This document shows, piece after piece, positions 1 to 11,631 of a DNA stretch of 64,000 nucleotides. The DNA is from Thamnidium elegans (taxonomy: Eukaryota > Mucoromycota > Mucoromycetes > Mucorales > Mucoraceae): NCBI GenBank assembly GCA_025201345.1, contig JAIXMG010000021.1, positions 282,501 through 346,500 on the forward strand, written 5' to 3'. A program made the translations under genes and the position numbers. How positions within the stretch are numbered: position 1 is the stretch's first letter; every line of letters begins with the position of its first letter. A model generated the notes under the pieces. The model searched no databases and was not told the DNA's origin. It saw nothing but the letters and a program-made list of their open reading frames with translations.

Positions 1-1103
1 AAAGCACGCAATTTCTTGTCAGTTGCACCAGAAAGAGGATTTTCAGGGAAGGTAGTGTCCATACCAGCAGGGGCAGTTAATGGACCATTGATACCATGAC
101 CTAAAGCAGCAGCGGCTTGTTGTTGCTGTCTACGATAAGCGGCATCACCTTGGCTCCAACGACCGTACATGGATGAATCAGAAGCTAAAAGGTGATCAGA
201 ATTACCATCATCCATCATACCATTGGATAACTCCAAAGCAGGGTTATAAGGTTGACCGCCATAATTATTATTATTATTGTTATTACTATAGTAAGGACTG
301 GATTGTTGTTGTTGTTGTTGATGATGGTGCTGTTGTTGGAAACGACCTTGTTGTTGCTGCTGTTGTTGTAACTGTTGTAAATAATGGGTATTAGACAACA
401 TACCATAATCATCCTATTTTATTTTTATTTAAACAACACGAAAAAAAGTAAAAAAAAAAAATAGATTTAAGACGTACCTCTTCGTTTAAACCAAACCCAC
501 CAAATTGGTTCATCATTAATTCAGTTTGACGGTCTATCTCGTTATACATATTTCTACCGGGAGGAGTTGAATTTGAACGTGCAGGAGGTGTACTACTAGC
601 AGCAGTAAATTTATTTCGCAGGGGTGGAGAAATTGAAGAACGGGGATCTTCCATATGTAAACCATATTCTTCATGTTGTTGTTGCTGTTGGCGGTTTCTA
701 TTACCGCTTAAAATCATTTCATCATAATCTAATGCGTTTAATTGATCGCGGTATTGTTTTTGCATAGCGTCAAGGTCACCAGTTGACATGGAAGGATCAT
801 CAAATGTAAATCCAGCGGCGGCGGCGGCTGCATGACGTTGTCTAGCTTGTTGTTGAAGAGCAAATAAAGGTGATGGTGTACGAGGGAAATCCTAATATAT
901 TTATATAAAGTCAGATAACCCCTCTCTTCTTTTTAAAAATTAACTTTCTTACCTGTTGAATTAAATCTACTAAGTTTCTTTGACGACGACTGGCTAAAGT
1001 TTCTTCTCCGTTAGGCTTTGTTTGTTTACCCGAATAAAATCCTCTTGGATCTTGCATTTGTTGATATTCTACTATTAAAAAAAAATTAGTTTTTATTTGG
1101 TTA

Positions 1104-1145
<42 letters not shown>

Positions 1146-1461
1146 TTCTTCAGCACCGTTTTGCCATAACTGCCAAGGTTGCTGTTGCTGCTGTTGTTGC
1201 TGCTGCTGAAGTTGTTGTTGTTGTTGTTGTTGTTGGACATCTTGATAATATTTCAAGTGCTCGGGATCATTCATCTCTTGCTGACCACGTCTAGCGTTTA
1301 ATAATTGTGTAGGAGGAGCACTGTTGGAACGATGGTCATCTGGGAAAAGGGAACTACTACTTCCACCTTGAGATACGAATAAGTCATCATAATCGAGTTT
1401 ACCATGTAATAATGCTGCCAACTATTGAAAAAAAAAAGATAAGTTTCATCTCGAGATGAAA

Positions 1462-1514
<53 letters not shown>

Positions 1515-1604
1515 CGTTACCTGGCCTTGTGGTTGGTTTTTTGCTTTTGGCTGATGTAAGTCAGACTTTTGAACATTGGGTGACATTGGTCGACGTGGTA
1601 ACAT
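1..1604 (-). CDS. Pumilio-family (PUF) RNA-binding protein, N-terminal half (partial)
   Basis: Sequence-specific mRNA-binding translational regulator, judged from its N-terminal region; the PUF repeats would lie beyond the left edge. Exons read on the minus strand are 1521-1604, 1145-1421, 953-1071, 478-891 and 413-1 (continuing), about 435 residues, all in frame. The start MLPRRPMSP is the first ATG and follows an upstream in-frame stop. Seen: RSNSAPPTQ and DPEHLKYY in exon 2, DPRGFY in exon 3, LVDLIQQ running into DFPRTPSP across the exon 3/4 junction. These resemble the conserved N-terminal motifs of plant-type Pumilio proteins (established knowledge of the NABP region). The rest is low complexity, with several poly-Gln tracts and an Asn tract. 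Introns carry a 37-nt poly-T run and an (AAT)n array. Another Q-rich regulator is possible because no PUF repeat is visible. Confidence 0.7.
1106..1142. repeat. 37-nt poly-T run inside an intron
   Basis: Uninterrupted T run filling most of the second intron of the Pumilio-family gene, read as poly-A on the coding strand. It lies immediately 3' of the donor of exon 2. Confidence 0.9.
1460..1512. repeat. (AAT)n microsatellite in an intron
   Basis: About 17 AAT units inside the first intron of the Pumilio-family gene. It is intronic, so length change would not alter the protein. Confidence 0.9.
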
Positions 1605-1810
1605 CTGACTATTTTTATTTTTTATTTTCTAGTATTTATTTTATTTTATTTTACAGGCTTGTTTTTTTTTTCAATGGTAAAATTGGTTGAAAAGGAACAA
1701 ATACGAAAAATTATTTTATTTATTTTATTTTAAAAGCCAGGGAAGGAAAAGAAACTGTTTCGTTTTTGGAAGAAAAGAACAAGAAGTTTAAAGTGACGTA
1801 ATTTATATTT

Positions 1811-2772
1811 TTATTCTAGCAAAGTTCTTTTCTCTAAAGCCTTTAACATTTGATCTCTTCTTTCTTCAGCAGAAAGTGAGTTTAGCTCATCAACTGACAT
1901 TTCTTCAACTGTTGGTTTCCCTTCAACTGTGGGCTTTACTACTTCAGTTGCTGGGTTAACTTCAACTGCTGCCTTTTCTTTATTTTGTTGTTCCATTAAT
2001 TTCCTTTATACGATATCAATTAAGTTTTTTACCTTTATTTAAACCCATATATGTATACAAAATAACTTACTTTCTAGCTTGAAGTACCATAAACTCTTTA
2101 CGTTTCCTTAACATTTCTTGTCTCTTGTCGGGGCTCGATTCCCAAACTTTGGGTGGTTCCTCGGCTAACCCATTTTGATCTTGTTGAATATCAAGTTTGT
2201 ATCTTTGAACTAAATTGAGATGACTAGGTGATTTACGACTACTACTACTACTATTTGGAGAACCGTTATTCATATTAGGTGATCCTTGTTGACTTACAAT
2301 AGGTGCAGGCTTTTTAACAGATATTAATTACGTTACTCAATTAATTATATACATATACATATATTTATTTACCAAAGGAAGTCCTCCATCGCGAAGTGCA
2401 TTATCAACTGTAGTTTCAACTGAACCGGTTCTTTGAAGATCAGCTTGAATAGCTGCAGTTGGAACATCAGGAAACATGGCACGTACCATCTCAATCTATA
2501 TAAATACGTCTATTTTATTATTGACGTATTTTATTTCATTTTTTTTTTTTCGTTTACCATTTGAGGAGTGACACGATGTTGAGGTCTTCTAATTGCTGTA
2601 CGTCTAGGGCCTTGTTGTTGGTTGGACTGATTACCACCTATTTTTTTTTTTTAAAAAAAAGTTAAATTGCGAGTAAAAAAAAAGAAAAAGAGATGAAGGT
2701 GTTACCAAGCATCCAGCGTAAAGCTATCAATATTAAAAATACCGCAACCAGTATTGACACACTATCATTCAT
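1811..2772 (-). CDS. CUE-domain ER membrane protein (Cue1-like)
   Basis: Probable ubiquitin-binding factor of the ER membrane, similar in layout to yeast Cue1, which recruits the E2 Ubc7 for ER-associated degradation. Exons on the minus strand are 2706-2772, 2558-2637, 2373-2495, 2071-2309 and 1811-2003, giving 233 aa with every phase consistent. Residues 4-22 form one hydrophobic N-terminal segment (SILVAVFLILIALRW). Residues about 50-90 are a CUE domain: MVRAMFPDVP near the start (the MFP motif) and TVDNALRDGG at its end. The Pro/Ser-rich middle is followed by a basic helix with RQEMLRKRKEFMVLQARKKL, which resembles the C-terminal tail seen in Cue1 relatives. The Cue1 name is inference from architecture; another single-pass CUE protein is possible. 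Confidence 0.75.
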
Positions 2773-4629
2773 TTGAAAATTGATATCTTTTTTCGTTGTT
2801 GCCGTAAGAAAGAAAGAAAAGAGGGGTGAAAAGTATACGCTTTTTTTTTATAATTATTTTTAATGGCTACCAAAAAGTCACACCGCCTCTTTAAAATTAA
2901 ACTTTCATGTGAAATAACGACAAATAGTTTTTTTTTTTATAAAAGGGTTGCTAAAAGTAGACTTTTACATGTCTTTTTCTTTTTAAAAGGATGTAACACG
3001 AATCAATTGATATACAATATAAAAAACAAGAAGTATAGTTACTAGCCACGATCTCCATAAATATTCTTCTGAAATACACTTGGGTTTCCCGTCACATTGT
3101 TCTAATTACATTTTTTTTTCTCGGCTTATAATATCGACATGCAGAAATTGGTAAATGCAGATTATAAGTTGACCGTCTCCCTCAACTATGTTTCGGTTTG
3201 GAATACTCTTGGCTCAAGAATGCTTATGTTTTAAGTACTTTCATTTTTATTTCATTTTTTTTATTTCATTGCATCTTGGAAGACCGAACTTGACCGCAAG
3301 GTGACCACGCTGTTTTTTGCAATTGTAGGGCTAGTTCGACTCAGTTATGGGGAGCTTGATGGCTGACCCTGGCATGACACACACCGTTTTAATTGTGGTG
3401 ATGGAGTATTACATCTTTCACCATTGCTTTTATGAGGGTAGGTCGCGTAACTGATACTGTCATTCATTTTTTTTTATTATTATTCCAATTTTTTTATAGC
3501 TTTAATTTGATGTCTATAGTTCTCCTTGGCGAAGCCCTGATTATAACTTCTGAAGCTATACATGTACATAATATTCACAACTTTGAATAAGCAAACACCT
3601 ACTTGGCCATCTAGGTCAATTAATACAACATAAGGCTACTCAAGCATGTCAAGGATATGATCTTACAAGATATATTTATGTTTAATTCACACATTTTTAA
3701 ACATTACATTGAGGAGAATCTTCCATTGGTGGATAGCAATGGTTTAACTTAAAATTAAACATTCAAATAAAATATATATTTGAAATAATAAACAATCGTT
3801 TATGATTATTGTGCTATTCTGAATAGGTTATTTCTGTAACATTATAAAATAACAATACTAATCGCTATTGTTGTAAGGAGGAGGAATCCAGACATCACGA
3901 TGTCACATCAAACTTGGAAGAATATCGTTCGCTTCGGAACGCAAAGACTTCATTTTGTTTTTGTTATTGATTTCCAGGGCTTTCATTTTTTTTTTTTTTC
4001 GTTGAGTGATTGTACATCCCCAGAAAGCTTCTTTATCACGAAAAGCGTATTTATAATTCTTTTTATTTTGCCCAAAACAGTTTTTTATAGGTTCAGTAAG
4101 TAAGTAAGCATTACATGAGCAGCTCACAAGCGAATATTACAATCAGGTAACAACCCTCAGGTAAGCCAACCCTTGGAATGTGCCTTAGTTGCGTCGCATA
4201 TTAGGGATTCCACCAAACCCACAGAGATTACTCAAAATCGAACTATCCGTATTCCTTTCTTAAGCCCTACAGTATAAAGATAGTGATTACTAAGATAAAG
4301 AAATAATACAGCTTATCTCGACCCGACCTTGTTTGTTCGCAATGAAGAGGATGTTTGCAAGAAAGAAAGAAAAAAAACACTGAACTAAAACAAGTCCTTT
4401 TTTTTCGACGACGATCTCATTGGTACCAATAGTAATGGTCTATTTCCGTTAGTTAGATAAAAATAAAAGTAAGGATTCGCAAAATAAGTTGGGTATTTAA
4501 TAGGTCTTTAAAGTAAAGAGATCAAGACTTATTTATTTACATATAAAGATCTGCCTTTTTTATATATATATATATATTGGGGAAAATAAATTCAGTAACT
4601 TTCTATTATTCTCTAAGCAGGTTTTTATT
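2773..4629. other. Intergenic, 1.86 kb, no gene recognised
   Basis: Lies between the start of the CUE gene and the stop of the Ett1-like gene. Only short random reading frames, poly-T/A runs and scattered TATA-like AT stretches are seen. A weak Pol III B-box look-alike occurs near 3334, but no cloverleaf can be drawn around it. About 3300-3430 is less AT-rich than its surroundings; I could not assign it to any RNA family. Confidence 0.5.
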
Positions 4630-5945
4630 TTACTCTTCATCCTCCTCCTCTTCCTCTTCATCATCATCTTCTTCATTTTCTTGATCTTGAAGAGCACTGA
4701 ACATGGCAACCATACCGGCGAGCTTCTCGTTATCTAATACATGATATAAGTACCTTTTGTTTGTTTGTATACATATATATTTTTAAAAAAAAAATATCGC
4801 ACCTGGATCTAAAGCGTGAGCCTTCTTGAAAGCTTCAATAGCCTCATCATATAATTCTAAAGCATCATCCTCATCCTCAGCGGAGTTGGATTGGTTAATA
4901 CGAAGCATAGCATACTAATAAAATAGTCAGTAAAATATGTATAAAAAAAAAAGCCCTTATTTTTTTAAAAAAAAATTACCATTTCCCAAACATAGTGATT
5001 TTCCTTATCATTCTTGATCAAGTATAAAGCATTGGATTTAGCTAATAATTCATCAATTTTACTATACATGGCAAGTTTCTTCTTTTCATCTTCAACGAAT
5101 TTCTCTTGATGTAAAAGACAAGCAGCCCATAATAATAATAATTCATCATTGTTTTCATATTCAGGCAACTTTTGAACCAATTCAACAACAGTATCAAGTA
5201 CAGCATTAGCATGTTCCTTGTGGAAGGGTTGAACCAATAAGAGGCCATAAGATCTCAATTCAAACAAAACACTTTGTGCTTCTTTCAAAAGCGCTTCATC
5301 GTTACCCAAACGACTGAAAGCATCACGGGTATGTTCTAAAGCTTCCTTATAAAGCTTAATTTCTTGCTTGGTGACTTCCTGCTTCTCTAAAAGTTCTCCT
5401 AAAGCGACCTCATCCTCTTCATCAATTTCTTGTTGTTGCTTTTCAAAGTAAGCGTCTTGTTCTTTACGAATAGAGGTAGCAAGAGAGATAGCTGCTCCTG
5501 CCAATTTAAGCGCAACTTGTTCTGTGTTGTTCTTTTTCAATTCGCCACGTAAAATTTCAAGCCCTTCGCTGATACTTTCTTGTACTGAAATAGCTTTGCC
5601 CAATTCTACTAAACAGGTGGCATAACCCATACGGTTTTCGGGTTCGTCCTTTTGGAACTTCGCAATTGCCATATCAAATAAACGACGCGCGATACCGTTA
5701 TTTTCATCATCATTATCGTTGTTGTTGTCGCTACCTGCTTCTTCAATAGCCATAGCTAAAAGCTCTTGTGCGCTAGGCTCGGTATCAATAGGTTGTCCTT
5801 GAGCGTCCTTACGAACAAAAGAGAACTCGACTTCTCCTACATCGCAACCTTGACAAGTCTTATCGGAACAGTCAGCAGCATGAGCTTCAGAACGAGTACG
5901 CTTGTTTTCAGGAGTAATAGGATCTTGGTTAGCACGTTTAGACAT
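4630..5945 (-). CDS. ETT1: Ett1/Nro1-like nuclear protein
   Basis: Probable member of the Ett1 (enhancer of translation termination)/Nro1 family, nuclear helical-repeat proteins that affect stop-codon readthrough and, in fission yeast, the prolyl hydroxylase Ofd1. Exons on the minus strand are 4980-5945, 4803-4914 and 4630-4733, total 393 aa, about the family's usual length. The N-terminus has a short basic stretch (ENKRTRSEAH) and a Cys pair (CSDKTCQGC). The body is helical and TPR-like, for example IARRLFDMAIAKFQ and LELYDEAIEAFKKAHALDP. The C-terminus is a run of Glu/Asp ending in EEDEE. The start MSKRANQD is the ATG nearest a plausible leader; the frame continues upstream but through homopolymer-coded residues. 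It is divergent from Las1. The name rests on overall layout, so another TPR-like acidic protein remains possible. Confidence 0.6.
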
Positions 5946-6113
5946 TATTAGTTGGTATGATTTGAGCAATAAAAAGAAAAAAAAAAGCGCATAAATATAG
6001 GCCTTAAAAAAAAGAAGACTTTGTTTCATGTGGCTTAGTGGACAAAATTTACATTTTGACAAGTTGCATTTTTTTTTCTTTTTTCTTTTTCCTTTATTTT
6101 GCACGATACTATC
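5946..6113. promoter_or_regulatory. Shared promoter of Ett1-like gene and Las1
   Basis: Only 168 bp separate the two divergent start codons. Both genes must take their core promoter from this stretch, which holds T-rich tracts and a short AT-rich centre. No well-defined TATA box stands out. Confidence 0.45.
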
Positions 6114-7804
6114 ATGTTACAAACTCGTATTGTTCCTTGGGTTGACTATGAAGAATTCGAGACAGTTTATGGTTGGCTTTTTGCTGACAGAAAAACACAA
6201 GTAGAAACCGTTCAACGTGGTATTGAAAGAGTAAATAGAAAGTAAACATATGTAAAAAAAAGGGGGATCGTTTTTTGTTAAACCCAGTTTTGTGTAGGTT
6301 CAAACATGGATTAACCGAGGAGAAATTCCTTCTTCTGTCGAAATGACTGCAGCCTTTATTGAAATTATTATTTGCGATGAACGAAACACAACCATGTCAC
6401 ATAAAGAAAAGCGATTAATGTATGGTATGGCTATCATTCGATTTGTTAACGGTTTGGTCGATCGTGAACAAAAAGGAAAGTTTGCAAAGTCGATTAATGC
6501 ACTTGCCAGAAGTATGGGTTTACCATCTTGGTTTGTTGATCTTCGTCATGCCAGTACGCATGAACGTTTACCTAGTTTAACAGTACTAAGAGCAGGTGCA
6601 CTTCAAGCAGTTGGTTGGCTCCATGATAATTACTGGATATACAATTTAAAGAACCCAGATGAAAAGACCTTGTTAAAACAAAATCCAGAAATTAAGATCA
6701 AATTGAATCAATATAAAGAATGCAGAAAGACATTTATCAAGGAAAAGTATTCTGGTAGTCAAAATGATCCTAATCCTTATGTTGCCTGTATCCAAGCTTT
6801 GATTGAAATTATTGATGAGGACGTTATTAAATCTGATATCATTCCCTTATTATTGGGCGTGGGTGGATTAGTACCTACCGGTAAAAAGAAGCGTGCCTCT
6901 GCTGAAGAAATGGTAATTTCAAAAGGTTTGATTGAACTTTGGACTCCTTTAATTCAAGGTTTAGATGTTGGATTCCCTACTTTTGGAAATATGTTGGTTT
7001 CTGCCATGATTGAAAAATTGGATACAAATTACGGTATGAATTGGGATCAAAGATATATTTATTATATATATATATATATATATATACTAATTGCATGATA
7101 CAGACTTTGTTATTAATGAAAGTCTATTGAATCCATATGCCGCATTCTCCGCTCAGGAAACAGAAGACCCTACAAAAGCACCAAGTTACTTGTTAACTTT
7201 AAGTAAGTAATATATCGAACGTTATGCGTGCAAAAAAAAAAGCAATTCGACTAATGTATTTTTTTATTATAGCTTGTTGGTTAAGGCATTTTGTTCAAGA
7301 ATTCAATACTAAACCTCACAACCGTACATTAAGTCATATTAGCATAGATGATATATTAGAAGGATGTCTCCGAAACCCCAACTACTAGTAAAGTTCGATA
7401 CACATATATGTCTATAAGTTCATTTATACTAACATTATATAATTAGTACTCGATTTGTTCTTCAAGCTATTGCCAATGTAGACGCCGAACTTGGTAAATC
7501 TATTAAACCGTTCACACGATACATTGATCAAATGATTATCAAATCTATCAACAATAAGAAATCGGATATTCCCCAAATCCAAGCCGAAGAACTGGATCAA
7601 GAATTAAATGAATTGGAAACTCAACTTGTAAATATCAAATCCAATCAAACCAAGGTGAAAAAGCAAGGGAAAAACAAACAAGATATGATGGATATAGATT
7701 CTGATAAAGATGCCTCTTGGCAACCATTTGAGAACTGGAAACCTTGTCCTATTGGCACTTTGCCCAATGGAAAGGTACCTTGTCTCGATATGTCTTTATT
7801 ATAG
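6114..7804 (+). CDS. LAS1: Las1, pre-rRNA ITS2 endoribonuclease
   Basis: HEPN-type endoribonuclease that cuts the ITS2 spacer of pre-rRNA together with the kinase Grc3, in the nucleolus/nucleoplasm. Exons are 6114-6230, 6298-7033, 7104-7202, 7273-7387 and 7447-7804, encoding 474 aa. The N-terminus (RIVPWVDYEEFETVYGWLF) is typical of Las1. The HEPN catalytic motif RxxxxH is seen as R122-HAST-H127 in DLRHASTHERLP. The C-terminus carries WKPCPIGTLPNG, corresponding to the conserved tail that contacts Grc3 in known Las1 proteins. Introns have branch-like TACTAAT or TACTAAC just before the acceptor. It lies head to head with the Ett1-like gene and in tandem with Nop2, another 60S biogenesis factor. 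Confidence 0.93.
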
Positions 7805-8301
7805 AGTATTAAATAAAATAAAAAACACCTTTCAATTGTACGCCCGTCTCTTTTTTTTTTTTTTTTTTTTTTTTGACATGTAAATATACTTTCTCTGCGG
7901 CCGAATAAGTTATAGCGGAGATACGGTTCTAGCTTGTTGCCATGGTACCGAATTATCGGCAACCGTGCTTATTTATTTTTTTAAGGGGGGAGGGAAACTC
8001 TGTATCTATCTGTCTCTTATTAGGCATTTGAGTATCTCGCTTGTCTATCCTTTGTATTGGTCTATGACATGGCTTTTCTACATTCTTTTTTTTAAAAAAA
8101 AATATATTTCAGTGTCCTCCTCCACAGCGACCCTTAATTTTATGCGAAAATTCACTGTTAAAACTTTATAAGCCACGATTATTTGGAAATGTGCGTGTGA
8201 CTTGATTAGTGTGACTACTTTGAATTCCCTTTCCAATTTTACAGACAAAAAAAAAAAAAAAAAAAAAGAACCTTTTCTAATATTATTGCACTATCTAACA
8301 A
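7805..8301. other. Intergenic between Las1 and Nop2
   Basis: About 500 bp holding the Las1 3' end (AATAAA-like signals right after the stop), a T run near 7851-7874 and an A run near 8246-8266 just upstream of the Nop2 start. No further gene is seen. Confidence 0.5.
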
Positions 8302-10328
8302 ATGGGACATAAAGCAAAGAACAAGCAAAAGGCTCCCGAGCCTATTGAAAAGCCCACGTTCGAGGGACTCTCCAAGAGAGCCAAGGCTAGATTGAACAAG
8401 ACGAAAGCCGCTGCTGCCGAAAAGAACAACAAGCGTCAATTAGCTGAGGAGACTCCTAAAAAGAGCAGTAAGAAGGCAAAGACCACCCAAGCTGCTGATG
8501 GAGATGGCGATCTCTGGGATAACCTTGAGGTTGCTTCCGACGATGAGAACAGCGATGACTTGAACGATGAGTTTGATATGAGTGATTATGCTGACTCTAA
8601 TGACGAACTTGACGAGGAAGAGGGTGAAGACGCTGAGGAGCAAGACGTGTTCCCTAAGGCTGAAGATGATTTCCTTGGTTCTGATTCTGAACAAGAAATG
8701 GAGGTTGATCAAGAAGAAAGTGAACAAGAAGATTCTGAAAGTGAGCAAGACGACGATGAACATGTCGAGGTAAGTTTTTTTTTTTTTTTTTTTTTTTCTC
8801 GCGAGAAAAAAAAAAAAAAAAGTTTTCAAAAGTATACTAATTCAATTCAAATAGGGTCAAGCTCTTGACGAACGTAAATCTCGTAAAATTGAAGCTCGTG
8901 CTGCTCGTGAAGCCGCTGCAGCTGAAGCTGAATTGGTCGAACAAGCCAACCAAGCTGAAGTACTTGAACAAGATGAACGTTATATTCTTCCTGAAGGTGA
9001 CGATGATGAATTAGTTGCCGATGTTACTGCCGTCAGCCAACGTCTCAAGGACATTGTTCATGTTCTCAATGATTTCAGAAAGCTTCGTGATCCTACCAAG
9101 GATCGTCAAGATTATGTTGATCGTTTAGTTAAGGATATTGCCAGTTACTACGGTTACTCTCAATTCTTGGCCGAAAAGCTCTTCAACTTATTCACTGTTT
9201 CCGAAGCCATCGAGTTCTTTGAAGCAAACGAAGTTCCTCGTCCTGTTACCATCCGTACCAACACTTTAAAGACCCGTCGTCGTGATTTAGCTCAAGCTTT
9301 GATTAACCGTGGTGTCAACCTCGAACCTATTGGTAAGTGGAGTAAGGTTGGTCTTCAAGTATTTGATTCCTCCGTCCCTATTGGTGCCACCCCCGAATAT
9401 CTTGCTGGTCATTATATGCTCCAAGCCGCTTCTTCTTTCTTGCCCGTTATGGCTTTAGCCCCTCAACCTAACGAGCGTATTCTTGATATGGCTTCTGCTC
9501 CCGGTGGTAAGACTACTTATATCGCCGCATTACAAAAGAATACTGGTATGGTATTTGCTAATGATGCTACCAAGGATCGTTTAAAGTCTTTGATTGCCAA
9601 TATTCACCGTATGGGTGTTAAGAACGCAGTTGTTTGTAACTATGATGGTCGTGAGTTCCCCAAGGTCATTGGTGGTTTCGATCGTGTCTTACTTGATGCA
9701 CCTTGTTCAGGTACCGGTGTTATTTCCAAGGATGCCAGTGTTAAGCTCAACAAGACCGAAAAAGATTTCATTGATATTCCTTTCCTCCAAAAGCAACTTA
9801 TTTTAGCAGCTATTGATTCCGTTGATGCCAAGTCAAAGACGGGTGGTTATATTGTCTATTCTACTTGTTCAGTCACTGTCGAAGAAAACGAAGCTGTTGT
9901 CAACTATGCTTTATTAAAGCGTCCTAATATTAAATTAGTACCTACTACACTTGATTTCGGTCGTGAAGGTTTTGTTTCATATCGTGGAAAGAACTTCCAT
10001 CCTACTCTTAAATTAACTCGTCGTTTCTATCCTCATGTTCATAACATGGATGGTTTCTACGTCGCCAAGTTCAAGAAGATGGATAACAAATTCACAGTTC
10101 AAAAGGACGATGTCGAGACAGAAAAGAGAGTATATTCTGATGACGAAGATTCTAAGCCAAAGAAGGCTGCAAAGGAAGAACTTACTTTCAATGACGAAGA
10201 GGATGCTAAATATATCGAAGGTAAAAAAAAAAAAAAAAAAAAAAAAAAATACTATTATATATTAACCCTCTTTTTTAATAATAGAAACCAAGGTTATACA
10301 GAAAAAGAGAAAGGGTCTCAAGAAGTAA
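8302..10328 (+). CDS. NOP2: Nop2, 25S rRNA m5C methyltransferase
   Basis: Nucleolar SAM-dependent methyltransferase that makes 5-methylcytosine in large-subunit rRNA and is needed for 60S assembly. Exons are 8302-8769, 8855-10220 and 10285-10328, giving 625 aa. Residues 1-156 are basic then strongly acidic, as usual for Nop2. The RsmB/NOL1/NOP2 fold follows: SAM motif I LDMASAPGGKT with D367, motif IV LDAPCSGTG with C440, and motif VI STCS with the second catalytic cysteine C494. Conserved substrate-side signatures such as VPRPVTIRTNTLKTRRRDLA are present. The last exon encodes only KVIQKKRKGLKK, a basic tail. Poly-T/A runs sit in both introns. Codon use is more C-ending than in neighbouring genes, consistent with high expression. 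Confidence 0.96.
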
Positions 10329-11262
10329 ATTACTTTCAATTCCTTTTTTTTATTGCATTCGCCCACAAACCCCCCTCCCACCCCCCATTCATTCTTATCA
10401 AAGAATTGTGCTATATTAGATCTACCTTTTTTTTTTTCTCTCTCTCTTTTTTTATATATACACATGAAAATAAAAATATAAAAAAAAAAAAAGTTATATA
10501 TTTTTTTAATAATCTTTTGTCTTTTTTTATATATATATATAACGATTATGTATGTATGTACTGTGAAGTATTATATGTCTGATGAAATCAGTATAAAGCA
10601 GTTCATTTCATACATGTCGGCTCATTCTAAAGTCACTATCACGTGGAAGGGAACGTATTCAAAGAAATAGCCGGAACGTTTAATGTCGCAAGAAAGAGAT
10701 ACAATAATAGACTTTTTATGTATACTTTTTTTGCACTAGAACTAACCAAAATCTTGATAATGATGAAGACTTTGAGGTTTAAAACAGATACGGTAATTGA
10801 CTTTTTGATCAGGTTTATTTTAAAAAGTTGGTAAAATAAAAAAAAGGGGATTTAACCCTGAAATGACAACATTTCGGATTTGATTAAAACAGGTTCCTCT
10901 ATCGATAGAAAGGTTTTCGTATTTAGCACTTGTTAGAATCTATCCACGACGCGCATAAAATGTATTACCTAACTATTTTAACTCATAGTGTCAACATATG
11001 TCCTGGTATGATTGACAAAATGCACTAGTTACTAACTGGACAAAACAAAAAAGTCAGAAAAATCAAATTGCCACTTCTTGACACCTTTTAATGGGTAAAG
11101 TGATCAGTATCTATAGGCTCAATGTCCAACTAATAATATTCAACACTAAGAAGGAAAAAAAAAAAAATGGGTATCTGTTTATTCAATAAATTGTAGTATG
11201 ATCTACAATACTAATTCCTTTTTCTCTTTTTTTTTGCATTAAAAGAGCGACTAAAAATGCCG
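10329..11262. other. Intergenic, no gene recognised
   Basis: About 930 bp between the Nop2 stop and the stop of the next minus-strand gene. It starts with T-rich 3'-end sequence and contains a short perfect palindrome CTATCGATAG near 10898. Reading frames here are short and AT-driven. Confidence 0.5.
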
Positions 11263-11631
11263 TCAGTTGGGTATCGCAATATGGTCCTTTGAAATTTGAG
11301 GAACCACTCCATATTTAAAAAACAAGAGGTTGTTTGGAGTTGGAGGCATGGTATAGTATTTACTTTCATACCTTGTAGGTATTTCTACTTTTTCTTCTAG
11401 AGGATCTGTAGTTTCTATCACCGTTGTCTTTTCCGAACTAAAATCAAAGACAGGGCAATCATTAGGTAAAGGTTTTCTCCATAACTTTTTGTTTGTAGGT
11501 GTTGACGATGATGCTGATAATGGTTCATCTTCATGCGATATATTGGGTGAAATACAAGAATTTAAATGAAAGTTGGTTATTTGCTGACTGAACCGATTTC
11601 TCCATGATCTTTTAAACCTTGATTCTGACAT
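11263..11631 (-). CDS. Small orphan protein, 122 aa
   Basis: Single-exon reading frame I do not recognise. It encodes 122 aa from MSESRFKRSWRNRF to a C-terminus ending DHIAIPN. The start is the first ATG after a T-rich leader; the frame extends upstream only through homopolymer-coded Phe/Leu. The N-terminus is basic, the middle rich in Ser, Thr, Pro and Asp/Glu, with a late hydrophobic patch NNLLFFKYGVVPQIS. No signal peptide, membrane segment or Cys pattern is seen, so it is probably a soluble, partly disordered protein. Balanced composition and coding-like codon use support it being real. It resembles the other orphan at 16680-17117 in size and Ser/Arg bias but not in sequence. Confidence 0.55.
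   Translation of the reverse strand: MSESRFKRSWRNRFSQQITNFHLNSCISPNISHEDEPLSASSSTPTNKKLWRKPLPNDCPVFDFSSEKTTVIETTDPLEEKVEIPTRYESKYYTMPPTPNNLLFFKYGVVPQISKDHIAIPN

Noticed and set aside
3318..3345. Pol III B-box-like AGTTCGACTC
   Set aside because: No A box at the right distance and no acceptor stem; not a tRNA.
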